DNA of 10,782 bases from Clostridia bacterium (GTDB lineage Bacteria; Bacillota_A; Clostridia; Oscillospirales; CAG-272). The position numbers were made by a program, and so were the translations under genes. The notes below the pieces were generated by a model. The model saw nothing but the letters and a program-made list of their open reading frames with translations. It was not told the DNA's origin and ran no database searches. Below are positions 1 through 6,698 of the stretch, piece by piece (within the stretch, counting starts at the first letter, position 1; each line of letters opens with the position of its first letter). Location of the stretch: NCBI GenBank assembly GCA_017462125.1, contig JAFTRQ010000059.1, positions 1-10,782 on the forward strand, written 5' to 3'.

Positions 1-135
1 TATTAAATTTTGATGCGCCGTGCGCACTATCTGTTGTGACTAAGCCTCTGTCATCGTTGCAGGCAACTCGCCAATCGGCAAGTCACTGCCACTCGCTTCT
101 CCTCGCTTCATCCGCCGCAGGCGGCGCTCGGATAA

Positions 136-159
136 GCTCCCAAACTGTGCCACACCCCG
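136..159 (-). pseudogene. tRNA-Pro-like 5' fragment, copy in repeat unit 1
   Basis: Read on the minus strand from 159 to 136, the sequence begins CGGGGTGTGGCACAGTTTGG. This has the form of a clostridial proline tRNA: C1 start, GGGGTG acceptor strand, TG at 8-9, then a GCAC D-stem strand and AGTTTGGGAGC D-loop. The D stem does not close afterwards, and there is no anticodon arm or TTCGA T-loop in the unit. It is therefore a fragment, not a functional tRNA. Identification is by recall of tRNA-Pro 5' ends. Confidence 0.5.
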
Positions 160-296
160 AATATTAAATTTTGATGCGCCGTGCGCACTATCTGTTGTGA
201 CTAAGCCTCTGTCATCGTTGCAGGCAACTCGCCAATCGGCAAGTCACTGCCACTCGCTTCTCCTCGCTTCATCCGCCGCAGGCGGCGCTCGGACAA

Positions 297-320
297 GCTC
301 CCAAACTGTGCCACACCCCG
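297..320 (-). pseudogene. tRNA-Pro-like 5' fragment, copy in repeat unit 2
   Basis: This is identical to the copy at 136-159, read from 320 to 297 on the minus strand. It is the first tRNA-like sequence met by a transcript starting at the minus-strand promoter at 370-398, about 43 nt downstream of the predicted start. That is the spacing expected between a tRNA promoter and a mature tRNA 5' end. The rest of the tRNA body is missing. Confidence 0.5.
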
Positions 321-369
321 AATATTAAATTTTATGCGCAACTATTAAGCAATCTCAGACACACCCGAT

Positions 370-398
370 AGTATATCATAAAAATTGGCTTTTGTCAA
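370..398 (-). promoter_or_regulatory. Sigma-A promoter firing leftward into the tandem repeat array
   Basis: On the minus strand, TTGACA (398-393), a 17-nt spacer and TATACT (375-370) preceded by TGA as an extended -10. The predicted start is near 363. Transcription would run through the AT-rich leader into the tRNA-Pro-like fragments and out of the window to the left. No coding gene lies downstream inside the window. Confidence 0.65.
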
Positions 399-479
399 GT
401 GATTTGGAGAAAATAATTCGGCATTCTATGCGAAGCTTTCCGCGAGAAAATTTATTTCGCTTCAAAGCCAAACAGGGCA

Positions 480-508
480 TTGACAATTATTTTTTTATGG
501 GGTATAAT
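480..508 (+). promoter_or_regulatory. Perfect-consensus sigma-A promoter of the DUF4091 lipoprotein gene
   Basis: TTGACA at 480-485, 17-nt spacer, TATAAT at 503-508. The predicted start near 515 leaves a short leader of about 30 nt. This contains the ribosome binding site AAAGGAAAG (528-536), 8 nt before the ATG at 545. No operator-like repeat is obvious. The rest of 340-479 is AT-rich and, apart from the minus-strand promoter, shows nothing I can assign. Confidence 0.85.
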
Positions 509-544
509 TGAATATAATGAGTTCTTGAAAGGAAAGCATAGATT

Positions 545-3127
545 ATGAAAAAGACAATAGCGACGTTATTGGCGCTGTTGCTGACGTTCACGGTGATTTT
601 TACGTCGTGCAACCAAGGTGACGGCAATGATGACACTGACTTTACCGCGGGCGATTCTACCTCCGCCGAAACAGAGGAGAGCGGATCTGAATCCGAGCAG
701 GCGACAGAGAGCGGCGAAAGCAACACCGCCGAGAGCGAAGCAGGCTCGGCAGAGCACACCACCGAGAGCGAAACGGAGGCGGTTGCGGAGGTGGAAAAGG
801 CATACGTTGCCGATTTCAACAGCGTTGACGCTTCAAAGCTTGTGAATCTGTTCAGCGGACACAATATGCTGAACGTATCCGTTGAAAGCGACGGAGACGG
901 CGAGCAATATGCGCGCTTGGCCGCAACGGGCGCGTCGGGCGACCCTTACGTTTCCTTCAGTATGACTAATTTTGTGAAATACAGCAAGGGCGAGAGAGTT
1001 CGCGCAACCGAATACCCGTACGTAATGCTCAAGGTGCGCAACGAGGGCTACTCCAGCGGCACGTTCGAGCTGTACTACTACGCAGGCAACGTGCAGGACG
1101 CGCAGGCGGGCATGATGGTGACCTCCTCCTATGACGTGACCGAGGAGGGATGGCAATATCTGCTGTTTGATCTGTCAAGCGCCAACGGCTGGGAGGGCTT
1201 TGTAAACGGCTTCAGACTTGACGTTACCACAAACGCGCTTGCGGCAGGCGAAGCGATCTGTATCGCCGAGATCCGCTTTTTGGAGAGTGACAAGGGCTAT
1301 TACGATACCCTTGATCTGAATTGGGACGCGGTCGGAACACCCATTGATCCCGAGGCAGAGAAGGAGGCAAGCGAGCTTCTTGCGTCTCAAAAGGCACCTT
1401 CCACAGCCTTTGACTCCTATAAGGCCGAGAAGGCAGAAAACGAGATGTCGTCTCTGCATATTTGGTTTGATCACCTTTACAATCGCACCTCACAAAGCGA
1501 CAACACCGCCACGGATAAGATCACGTATCAGATGAAGCTGGCGAAGAATGAAGCCGAGGCTTGTCAGATGATCCTTGCCTCCGACAGCGACGTCAGCGGC
1601 TTGAAGGTCAGCATCACCGATTTCAAGAACGCATCGGGAAGCACACTTGAGACCGAGCTCTTCTGGGGCTATTACTTCAACGTTGACGGACAGATGATCG
1701 TCGACCCCCTGCCTCCCGTCAATTACACCGCAGATCAGACGATGCTTGATTGGTTGAACGGCGGCAATGGCAGAGGCACTACCATCGAGAATTTCCAAAA
1801 GTATGACGGCTTCGATATAAAGAGCGGCGAGAATCAGACCTTCGTCATCAAAGTGACCTCAACAGCCGACACACCCGCAGGCGAATACAGCGCCACGCTG
1901 ACCGTATGCGACAGCGAGGGTAAAGAGGTCAAAAAGGTTACCGTATTTGCATATGTGTGGAACTTCACACTTACCGAGGAGACCTCCTGCAAGACGTTGA
2001 TGGATATGAGCAGCTATAGCGTCTATATGTCCTATTTTGATTTCGGCGCCGATCTGAAGAACGAGGAGGGGCATAACCTGTCGCAGATCTACTACGATTT
2101 CCTTCTGAAGAACAGAGTGTGTGCATACTCCTTGCCCTTCGGCAACAGCGACGGAAGCTTTTCCGATCAGCGCCTGTTAGGCTATCTGAACAATCCCAGA
2201 GTCGTTGCCTTCCAGACGCTTGGCTGGAGTCAGGCGCTTAACGGCACCAACGTGTCGAATGCCTATAATTTCCTGAAGCAAAACGAAAAATGGCTTGATA
2301 AAGCATACTTCTATCCCGTTGACGAGCCCTTGACCATCGAGCGACTTGACGACATCAACGGCTACGGCGAGCTGCTTTCGGAGAATTTCCCGGGATATAA
2401 GCTGATCGTGCCGATGCACGTGAACTATAACGTTGCGGGCGGCGACTTCTTCTCCTACGTCAAGGATTACGTGACCGTATGGTGTCCCCACACATATTTC
2501 TATACAAGCTTTGCGGAATGGTACGCAAACCGTGCGCTGACCTATAGCTGCTCCGCCATCACCGAGGCGAAGCTTGGCACCTTCAGAGAGCGTATGGAGA
2601 CAGAGCAGGCGGGCGGTGACGAGGTCTGGTGGTACGTAACGAGAAGACCCGATAACCCCGAGATCACCTTGAATATGGATTCTGCCGCCGTCAATATCAG
2701 AACACTCTTCTGGCAGCAAAAGCTTTACGACGTAGACGGATTCCTTTACTACAGCGTAAACCATTGGAGCAACGGCTCCGACCGTTGGTACGTGCCCTCT
2801 GCCGATACCTTCCTTGAGGGACTCGACGCTATGCACGAGATCAATAAGTCTATCGACCTCGATATGTACGGCAGCGGCATTCTGATCTACAGCGGCGTAT
2901 ATTTTGCGCAGGTCGAGCCTGTAGCAAGCCTCCGTCTTGAATGTGTCAGAGACGGCATTGAGGATTTCGAGTATCTGACGATGCTGGAAGAGGAGTACGG
3001 CAAGGACGTCGTGGACGCGATCATCAGTAAGTGGACCACGGGAATCGGCGAGTATGAGACCGATGCGGAAGCCTTCGCCGCGCTTCGCGATAAGCTTGGC
3101 GCATTGCTTGAGAGCGTTGCGGAATAA
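545..3127 (+). CDS. Secreted lipoprotein with DUF4091 / GH123-like glycosidase domain
   Basis: An 860-residue predicted cell-surface lipoprotein, probably a glycoside hydrolase. Residues 1-22 are a lipoprotein signal: two lysines, a leucine-rich core and a Phe-Thr-Ser-Cys lipobox with Cys22 as the lipidated residue. An acidic Ser/Glu-rich linker follows (about 23-85). Residues 86-250 look like a beta-sandwich carbohydrate-binding module. About 300-475 resembles the N-terminal domain of DUF4091/GH123 proteins, and 480-770 the catalytic barrel. The motif P-V-D593-E594-P has the adjacent Asp-Glu pair that GH123 beta-N-acetylgalactosaminidases use for substrate-assisted catalysis. The C-terminal motif around residues 797-815 (SLRLECVRDGIEDFEYL) is a DUF4091 hallmark. 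The start is fixed by a well-spaced AAAGGAAAG site and a consensus promoter. It is monocistronic, with no transporter alongside. Substrate is inferred only; GH123 or a related uncharacterised family are both possible. Confidence 0.85.
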   Translation: MKKTIATLLALLLTFTVIFTSCNQGDGNDDTDFTAGDSTSAETEESGSESEQATESGESNTAESEAGSAEHTTESETEAVAEVEKAYVADFNSVDASKLVNLFSGHNMLNVSVESDGDGEQYARLAATGASGDPYVSFSMTNFVKYSKGERVRATEYPYVMLKVRNEGYSSGTFELYYYAGNVQDAQAGMMVTSSYDVTEEGWQYLLFDLSSANGWEGFVNGFRLDVTTNALAAGEAICIAEIRFLESDKGYYDTLDLNWDAVGTPIDPEAEKEASELLASQKAPSTAFDSYKAEKAENEMSSLHIWFDHLYNRTSQSDNTATDKITYQMKLAKNEAEACQMILASDSDVSGLKVSITDFKNASGSTLETELFWGYYFNVDGQMIVDPLPPVNYTADQTMLDWLNGGNGRGTTIENFQKYDGFDIKSGENQTFVIKVTSTADTPAGEYSATLTVCDSEGKEVKKVTVFAYVWNFTLTEETSCKTLMDMSSYSVYMSYFDFGADLKNEEGHNLSQIYYDFLLKNRVCAYSLPFGNSDGSFSDQRLLGYLNNPRVVAFQTLGWSQALNGTNVSNAYNFLKQNEKWLDKAYFYPVDEPLTIERLDDINGYGELLSENFPGYKLIVPMHVNYNVAGGDFFSYVKDYVTVWCPHTYFYTSFAEWYANRALTYSCSAITEAKLGTFRERMETEQAGGDEVWWYVTRRPDNPEITLNMDSAAVNIRTLFWQQKLYDVDGFLYYSVNHWSNGSDRWYVPSADTFLEGLDAMHEINKSIDLDMYGSGILIYSGVYFAQVEPVASLRLECVRDGIEDFEYLTMLEEEYGKDVVDAIISKWTTGIGEYETDAEAFAALRDKLGALLESVAE

Positions 3128-3143
3128 AACAATTCAATAAAAC

Positions 3144-3197
3144 AGATCCCCTCAGCGTAGCCTTGAAATCCTTCAAGGAGCTACTCGGAGGGGATCT
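3144..3197. terminator. Long hairpin terminator between convergent genes
   Basis: AGATCCCCTC (3144-3153) pairs perfectly with GAGGGGATCT (3188-3197). Inside, GTAGC-CTTGAA pairs with TTCAAG-GA-GCTAC around an ATCC loop. The hairpin sits between the stop of the lipoprotein gene (3127) and the stop of the convergent glycyl radical enzyme gene (3206). Both flanks are only moderately T-rich (TTTATAT on the plus strand, TGTTTTATTG on the minus strand). It probably serves both genes. Confidence 0.75.
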
Positions 3198-3205
3198 TTA
3201 TATCA

Positions 3206-5515
3206 TTAGGTTTGATAGCGACTGATGATCTCGTCCTGCGATTCGGCACCGAGCTGTACGAACTGAATGGAAAAACCGCCGATCCGAACGATCAGATCGC
3301 CGTGCCGCTCGGGATGGCATCTGGCGTCAAGCAGATCGTCAAGGTTGGCTGTGGTGATCTGCGCCATCTGCCCGCCGTTCATCAGATAGGTCTTGATCAT
3401 AGCGGCGATCTTGTCGCGCAGAACAGGATCGGAGAGAAGCTCTGTGGTCAGCACAACGTTCAAGGTCGTGCCGCCAACACCCTTGTGAAGGGGTAGCTTT
3501 GCCACTGAGTTCAGCATTGCGGTAACGCCGCAGTGATCGGCCCCCGGTCTCGGTCCGATGGTGTTGCCCAAGGGCTCACCGCCAAAGCGACCGTCGGGGA
3601 TGGTACCCGTAAAGGAGCCGTACAGAATACCGCCGTCAAGAAGGGAGCAAGCGCCTACGTATCTGTCTCCGCGGATCGAATTGTATTTTCCGATCTCATC
3701 CCAGAACAGATCCAGCACACGAACCGCCATTCCGTCTGCGTCCTCGTCGTCGTTGCCGAATTTCGGAGCGGCATTCAAAAGCATCTGCCTTATCCTTTCG
3801 TATCCCTCGTAGTTTGCCTTGATCGCGGACATCAAAGCCTCCTTGGAGATCTTGTTCTCGTCAAAAACAAGCTTTTTTACAGCGGTCAGAGCGTCTGCTA
3901 CCGCCGCAAGCCCTGCCGTTTCGATCACGCCGTAATTGTAAAGCGGTCCGCCCTTGTCGTGGGGAATTCCTTTTTCAAGACAGCCTTGAGTGAACGGTGT
4001 TTTAACGAGCTTTGCGAAATTGGCACCGCGAATGACCTGCCCGCGGTCACACATTGTAAGAAACGGAGCAACGAAATATCTGATCTGCGCCTCGAAAGCG
4101 GCAAAAAAGTCTTCAAACGTGTCAAAATCCTCGAATCTGCCCGTGTCGGGACCAAGCTGAACGTCGGGGTATTGAGGCGTTCTTCCGCCATACAGCGTGA
4201 TCTCAAGAATGCGCGCGAGATTGAAGCAACCGTCCTCACAGCCGAAATTGCTCTTTCCGGGAATCTCGATCTCCTGACAGCCAAGCATCGTATAATCTCT
4301 CGCGTCGCGCAAGGGAACACCGATCCGTTCAAGACCGAGGATCACGTTCTCATCGCTGACCACGGTGGGGTCGGACATACCCTCCGCCCACATACCTACA
4401 ATCAGATCAAGAAGCGCCTTGGGGGTATCGCGATGGATACGCACCGACATCCTCGGGTGCGTGTCGTGAATCGTCCGCAGGATCTGCAAGGACAGGAAGG
4501 TCAGATCGTTTGCGGCATCGGAGCCGTCCTCGGGATGAACACCGCCTACCGTGATGTTGTGACAGCCGTTTTCCCACAGCTTGAACATAATATCTGTCAT
4601 AGCATCCTCGACAGAGATCACGTCCCCGTATTTTAAAGACGCGCAGTAGAAGGGGAATAGGTACTGATCCATCCGCCCGACGCAATCGACCCAATCCCAA
4701 AGGGAAAGACACCACATCAGCTGTACTGCCTGATATAAGGTTTCGGGCTTTTTATGGGCAGAATGCGCGCAGTTTGCGGCGATCTCACAGTAGTAGGTCC
4801 TCTGTGTCTCGTCAACCTCGCCTCGGGCAAGCTCCCGAGCCTTGTCGGCATACGCTTCAAGCCAAGCGGACATACCGCGGATAATAATGCGGTTCGCCTC
4901 GTAAAAATCGAGGGTGTCGCTGTCTCTTTGGTTGCTTGCGGCGCAACGATCTATATAGGCAAGCATCCCGTCAAGCCCCAATTCGAGCAATCTCGGGTAG
5001 TCGGGAACGGTGTGCCCCTGATAGCCACCCGCACCGAAAAGGGGAGGATTGCATACTGCCTCAAATGCCTCTCGGCTCCCGAACAGCTCGGCACCCGTAG
5101 CGCCGATGTAGCTTGCGTCCAAGGGCTCCATACGACGGCGAAGCGTTTCTTTTTCTTCCTCGTCAAGCGAGGGGTCTTCCTTCAGGCTGTCAACGCTTAA
5201 CAATCCCCAGCTGAAATGCTCCAAAACAGGATAAATGGGGCGCGTGATGCCAACGATCGCCTCGCCTCGAAGGATCACGCAGGGCGATACCGTCCAAGAC
5301 CTGACGATGCCGTTGGCAAGATTGATCACGTAAGGCCTTTCGGGATGCTCCCTGAACTCATCGGTAAAGGGAGTCAGCATTTCGGCTTCAACGGGGCAGG
5401 TATAGGTGCCCTCGCGCGTGCGGTTCGGCTGAAGCCGTGCCAAAATATCCTCCCGAACCCGTTGCATACGGGGAGAGAATACCATTTTGCTGTCTGTGCT
5501 TTTGTAATCTGTCAT
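3206..5515 (-). CDS. Glycyl radical enzyme of the pyruvate formate-lyase family, substrate unknown
   Basis: A 769-residue glycyl radical enzyme. Such enzymes are cytoplasmic, oxygen-sensitive and activated by a radical SAM partner. The C-terminal radical loop reads R744-I-G-G-F-S, matching the family R-[VI]-x-G-[YF] motif with Gly747 as radical site. The thiyl loop reads G-C413-Q-E415-I-E-I-P-G-K-S. A Cys-x-Glu arrangement is typical of eliminase or decarboxylase members, unlike pyruvate formate-lyase, which has two adjacent cysteines. The family segments S-x-R-I-H and I-P-D-G-R-x-G-G-E-P-L-G are present. Length fits the 760-850 residue PFL2-like subfamilies. Two starts are possible. ATG 5515 follows AAAGGA at 5534-5529, though the 13-nt spacing is long. 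ATG 5557 adds 14 residues but has no good ribosome binding site. I prefer 5515. No activase gene is in the window. The motif context after the cysteine differs from the C-V-E-P seen in choline lyase or glycerol dehydratase, so I assign no substrate. Confidence 0.88.
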   Translation of the reverse strand: MTDYKSTDSKMVFSPRMQRVREDILARLQPNRTREGTYTCPVEAEMLTPFTDEFREHPERPYVINLANGIVRSWTVSPCVILRGEAIVGITRPIYPVLEHFSWGLLSVDSLKEDPSLDEEEKETLRRRMEPLDASYIGATGAELFGSREAFEAVCNPPLFGAGGYQGHTVPDYPRLLELGLDGMLAYIDRCAASNQRDSDTLDFYEANRIIIRGMSAWLEAYADKARELARGEVDETQRTYYCEIAANCAHSAHKKPETLYQAVQLMWCLSLWDWVDCVGRMDQYLFPFYCASLKYGDVISVEDAMTDIMFKLWENGCHNITVGGVHPEDGSDAANDLTFLSLQILRTIHDTHPRMSVRIHRDTPKALLDLIVGMWAEGMSDPTVVSDENVILGLERIGVPLRDARDYTMLGCQEIEIPGKSNFGCEDGCFNLARILEITLYGGRTPQYPDVQLGPDTGRFEDFDTFEDFFAAFEAQIRYFVAPFLTMCDRGQVIRGANFAKLVKTPFTQGCLEKGIPHDKGGPLYNYGVIETAGLAAVADALTAVKKLVFDENKISKEALMSAIKANYEGYERIRQMLLNAAPKFGNDDEDADGMAVRVLDLFWDEIGKYNSIRGDRYVGACSLLDGGILYGSFTGTIPDGRFGGEPLGNTIGPRPGADHCGVTAMLNSVAKLPLHKGVGGTTLNVVLTTELLSDPVLRDKIAAMIKTYLMNGGQMAQITTANLDDLLDARCHPERHGDLIVRIGGFSIQFVQLGAESQDEIISRYQT

Positions 5516-5584
5516 ATTGAAAGCCCATTCCTTTCGAGTGATCCGTGCCTGCGGCATCCAAGCGCAAAGCCGCCTGATAAGCTT

Positions 5585-5613
5585 ATTATAACACGCATTG
5601 CTTTGCGTGTCAA
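5585..5613 (-). promoter_or_regulatory. Perfect-consensus promoter of the glycyl radical enzyme gene
   Basis: On the minus strand TTGACA (5613-5608), 17-nt spacer, TATAAT (5590-5585). The predicted start is near 5578. The -35 lies only 25 bp beyond the trxB stop codon, so the enzyme gene has its own promoter even though trxB is upstream in the same direction. A 10-bp palindrome ATAAGCTTAT (5577-5586) spans the start-site region and overlaps the -10 by two bases. Confidence 0.85.
5591..5610. promoter_or_regulatory. Inverted repeat between -35 and -10, candidate operator
   Basis: ACACGCA (5591-5597) and TGCGTGT (5604-5610) form a perfect 7+7 inverted repeat with a 6-nt centre. It fills the promoter spacer and overlaps the -35 by three bases. 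A repressor bound here would block RNA polymerase. As RNA from trxB read-through it could also form a small hairpin, but there is no run of T after it. The binding protein is unknown. Confidence 0.45.
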
Positions 5614-5638
5614 GAAAAACGCACGAGAAAACGAAGGA

Positions 5639-6562
5639 TCAATGAGACAGGCTTCTATATTCCTCAGCGAAATGAGCGGCAACCGCGCCGTCGCCCACCG
5701 CCGTCACCACTTGGCGAAGCACCTTGGTGCGAACGTCTCCAACGGCGAAAACACCGTCAATGTTGGTCTTTGTGGATTCGTCGGCGATGATATAGCCGCT
5801 TTCGTCGAGCGCAAGAATGCCCTTGAAAAGCTCCGTCGCGGGCTTTCGTCCGATGCTGACGAACAATCCGTCAAAATCAAGCCGCTTCTGCTCTCCCGTC
5901 TTCAGATTTTCGATGACAGCGCCCTTGATGCGCCCATCGATCACGTAGTCGGAAACCGTGCTGTCCCAGATGAATTCCACGTTGTCGGCCTGCATAAGCG
6001 GCTCGTGATAGACCCTTGTGGCGCGCAGGCTGTCTCTGCGGTGGATAAGATAAACCTTTTTCGCAAGATGCGAGAGATAGAGCGCGTCGGAGGCGGCTGT
6101 ATTGCCTCCGCCAACCACCGCTACCGTCTTGCCCTTGTAAAATCTGCCGTCGCAATGCGCGCAATAGTGAAGCCCCCGCCCGATCAGCTCACCCTCACCG
6201 GGAATGCCGAGCTCTCTCGGATTTGCGCCCGTAGCGATGATCACGGTGCGAGATAAATATTCCCCCGACATTGTGAAGACACTTTTGATCTTGCCCGAAA
6301 GCGCAAGGGAAGTCACCTCCGCGTATTCGGTCTTCGCGCCAAATCGCTCCGCGCCTGCTTGCATTTTCATACCAAGAGTGAATCCGTCGATCCCTTCGTC
6401 AAAGCCCGGATAGTTATCGATGACGTCCGTGATGGCCATCTGCCCTCCCGCAGACATTTTTTCTATGATCAGCGTGTCAAGTCCCGCGCGGGAAGCGTAT
6501 AATGCCGCGGTATAGCCCGCAGGACCGCCACCGATTATTACCGTATCGTAAACGTGTTGCAT
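5639..6562 (-). CDS. trxB: Thioredoxin reductase (NADPH, FAD)
   Basis: A 307-residue flavoprotein that passes electrons from NADPH through FAD and a redox disulfide to thioredoxin in the cytoplasm. Visible motifs, in order: N-terminal FAD-binding GGGPAG (residues 11-16); the redox loop C134-A-H-C137-D-G; the NADPH-binding GGGNTA (151-156); the 2'-phosphate-binding HRRDSLR (174-180); and the C-terminal FAD motif GVFAVGD ending at Asp276. Length is normal for the low-molecular-weight class. The loop is CAHC rather than the usual CATC. Retention of both NADPH motifs argues against the ferredoxin-dependent clostridial variants. The start at 6562 gives the usual N-terminus just before the first FAD strand, but the ribosome binding site lies unusually far upstream behind a small hairpin. 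No thioredoxin gene is adjacent. Confidence 0.95.
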   Translation of the reverse strand: MQHVYDTVIIGGGPAGYTAALYASRAGLDTLIIEKMSAGGQMAITDVIDNYPGFDEGIDGFTLGMKMQAGAERFGAKTEYAEVTSLALSGKIKSVFTMSGEYLSRTVIIATGANPRELGIPGEGELIGRGLHYCAHCDGRFYKGKTVAVVGGGNTAASDALYLSHLAKKVYLIHRRDSLRATRVYHEPLMQADNVEFIWDSTVSDYVIDGRIKGAVIENLKTGEQKRLDFDGLFVSIGRKPATELFKGILALDESGYIIADESTKTNIDGVFAVGDVRTKVLRQVVTAVGDGAVAAHFAEEYRSLSH

Positions 6563-6573
6563 AAATTTTTTCG

Positions 6574-6596
6574 TGTCTTGTAAAGACAGCTCCTTT
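6574..6596 (-). promoter_or_regulatory. trxB ribosome binding site followed by a small hairpin
   Basis: On the minus strand AAAGGAG (6596-6590) is the only good Shine-Dalgarno site, but it ends 27 nt before the ATG at 6562. Between them TGTCTT-TAC-AAGACA (6588-6574) forms a perfect 6-bp hairpin. Folding it out leaves an effective spacing of about 12 nt. No in-frame ATG, GTG or TTG start lies closer to the site, and an in-frame TGA lies just upstream of it. Confidence 0.5.
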
Positions 6597-6615
6597 CATT
6601 GCTTTTCCGTAATAT

Positions 6616-6621
6616 ATTATA
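6616..6621 (-). promoter_or_regulatory. Probable -10 element of trxB
   Basis: TATAAT on the minus strand (6621-6616), about 20 nt upstream of the AAAGGAG site. The hexamer 17 nt upstream (CGGAAA) is a poor -35, so the promoter may be weak or need an activator. It diverges from the strong plus-strand promoter at 6664-6692. Confidence 0.4.
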
Positions 6622-6663
6622 ACCTAAAACAGGATTTGTTTCCGTGACCTTATCACAAAAAAC

Positions 6664-6692
6664 TTGACACGTAAGGGAAGCTGTGCTATAAT
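6664..6692 (+). promoter_or_regulatory. Perfect-consensus extended -10 promoter of a small RNA
   Basis: TTGACA (6664-6669), 17-nt spacer, TATAAT (6687-6692) preceded by TGC as an extended -10. Predicted start near 6699. The first protein-coding gene of normal size on this strand begins more than 1.3 kb downstream, with two terminators in between. The promoter therefore most likely makes a short RNA. Confidence 0.85.
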
Positions 6693-6698
6693 CAAGTA

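Larger units (their letters stand above)
1..339. repeat. 161-bp tandem repeat, two full copies plus a 17-bp partial copy
   Basis: Units run 1-161 and 162-322, and a third starts at 323 and loses similarity around 339. The two full copies differ at one base that I can see (T133 versus C294). Each unit contains several short GC-rich inverted repeats: GTTGC-AG-GCAAC, GCCGC-AG-GCGGC and TGCGC-CGT-GCGCA. Each also carries a tRNA-Pro-like 5' fragment on the minus strand. The array is cut by the left edge, so the true copy number is unknown. On the minus strand a short open frame crosses the unit, but it lacks a sensible start and I take it as non-coding. Confidence 0.95.

Noticed and set aside
1..339. 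CRISPR array
   Set aside because: The 161-bp unit repeats end to end with no unique spacers, and no cas gene is nearby.
487..864. Minus-strand 125-codon open frame
   Set aside because: It covers the promoter and the low-complexity Ser/Glu linker of the lipoprotein gene in reverse. The serine-rich translation is an artefact of that linker.
3533..4636. Long plus-strand open frame of 367 codons
   Set aside because: It lies wholly antisense to the glycyl radical enzyme gene, whose family motifs are intact. Its composition has no recognisable protein features, and it is a codon-bias shadow.
5216..6256. Plus-strand open frame of 346 codons
   Set aside because: It is antisense across the start of the glycyl radical enzyme gene, its promoter and most of trxB. 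It has no ribosome binding site or domain motif.
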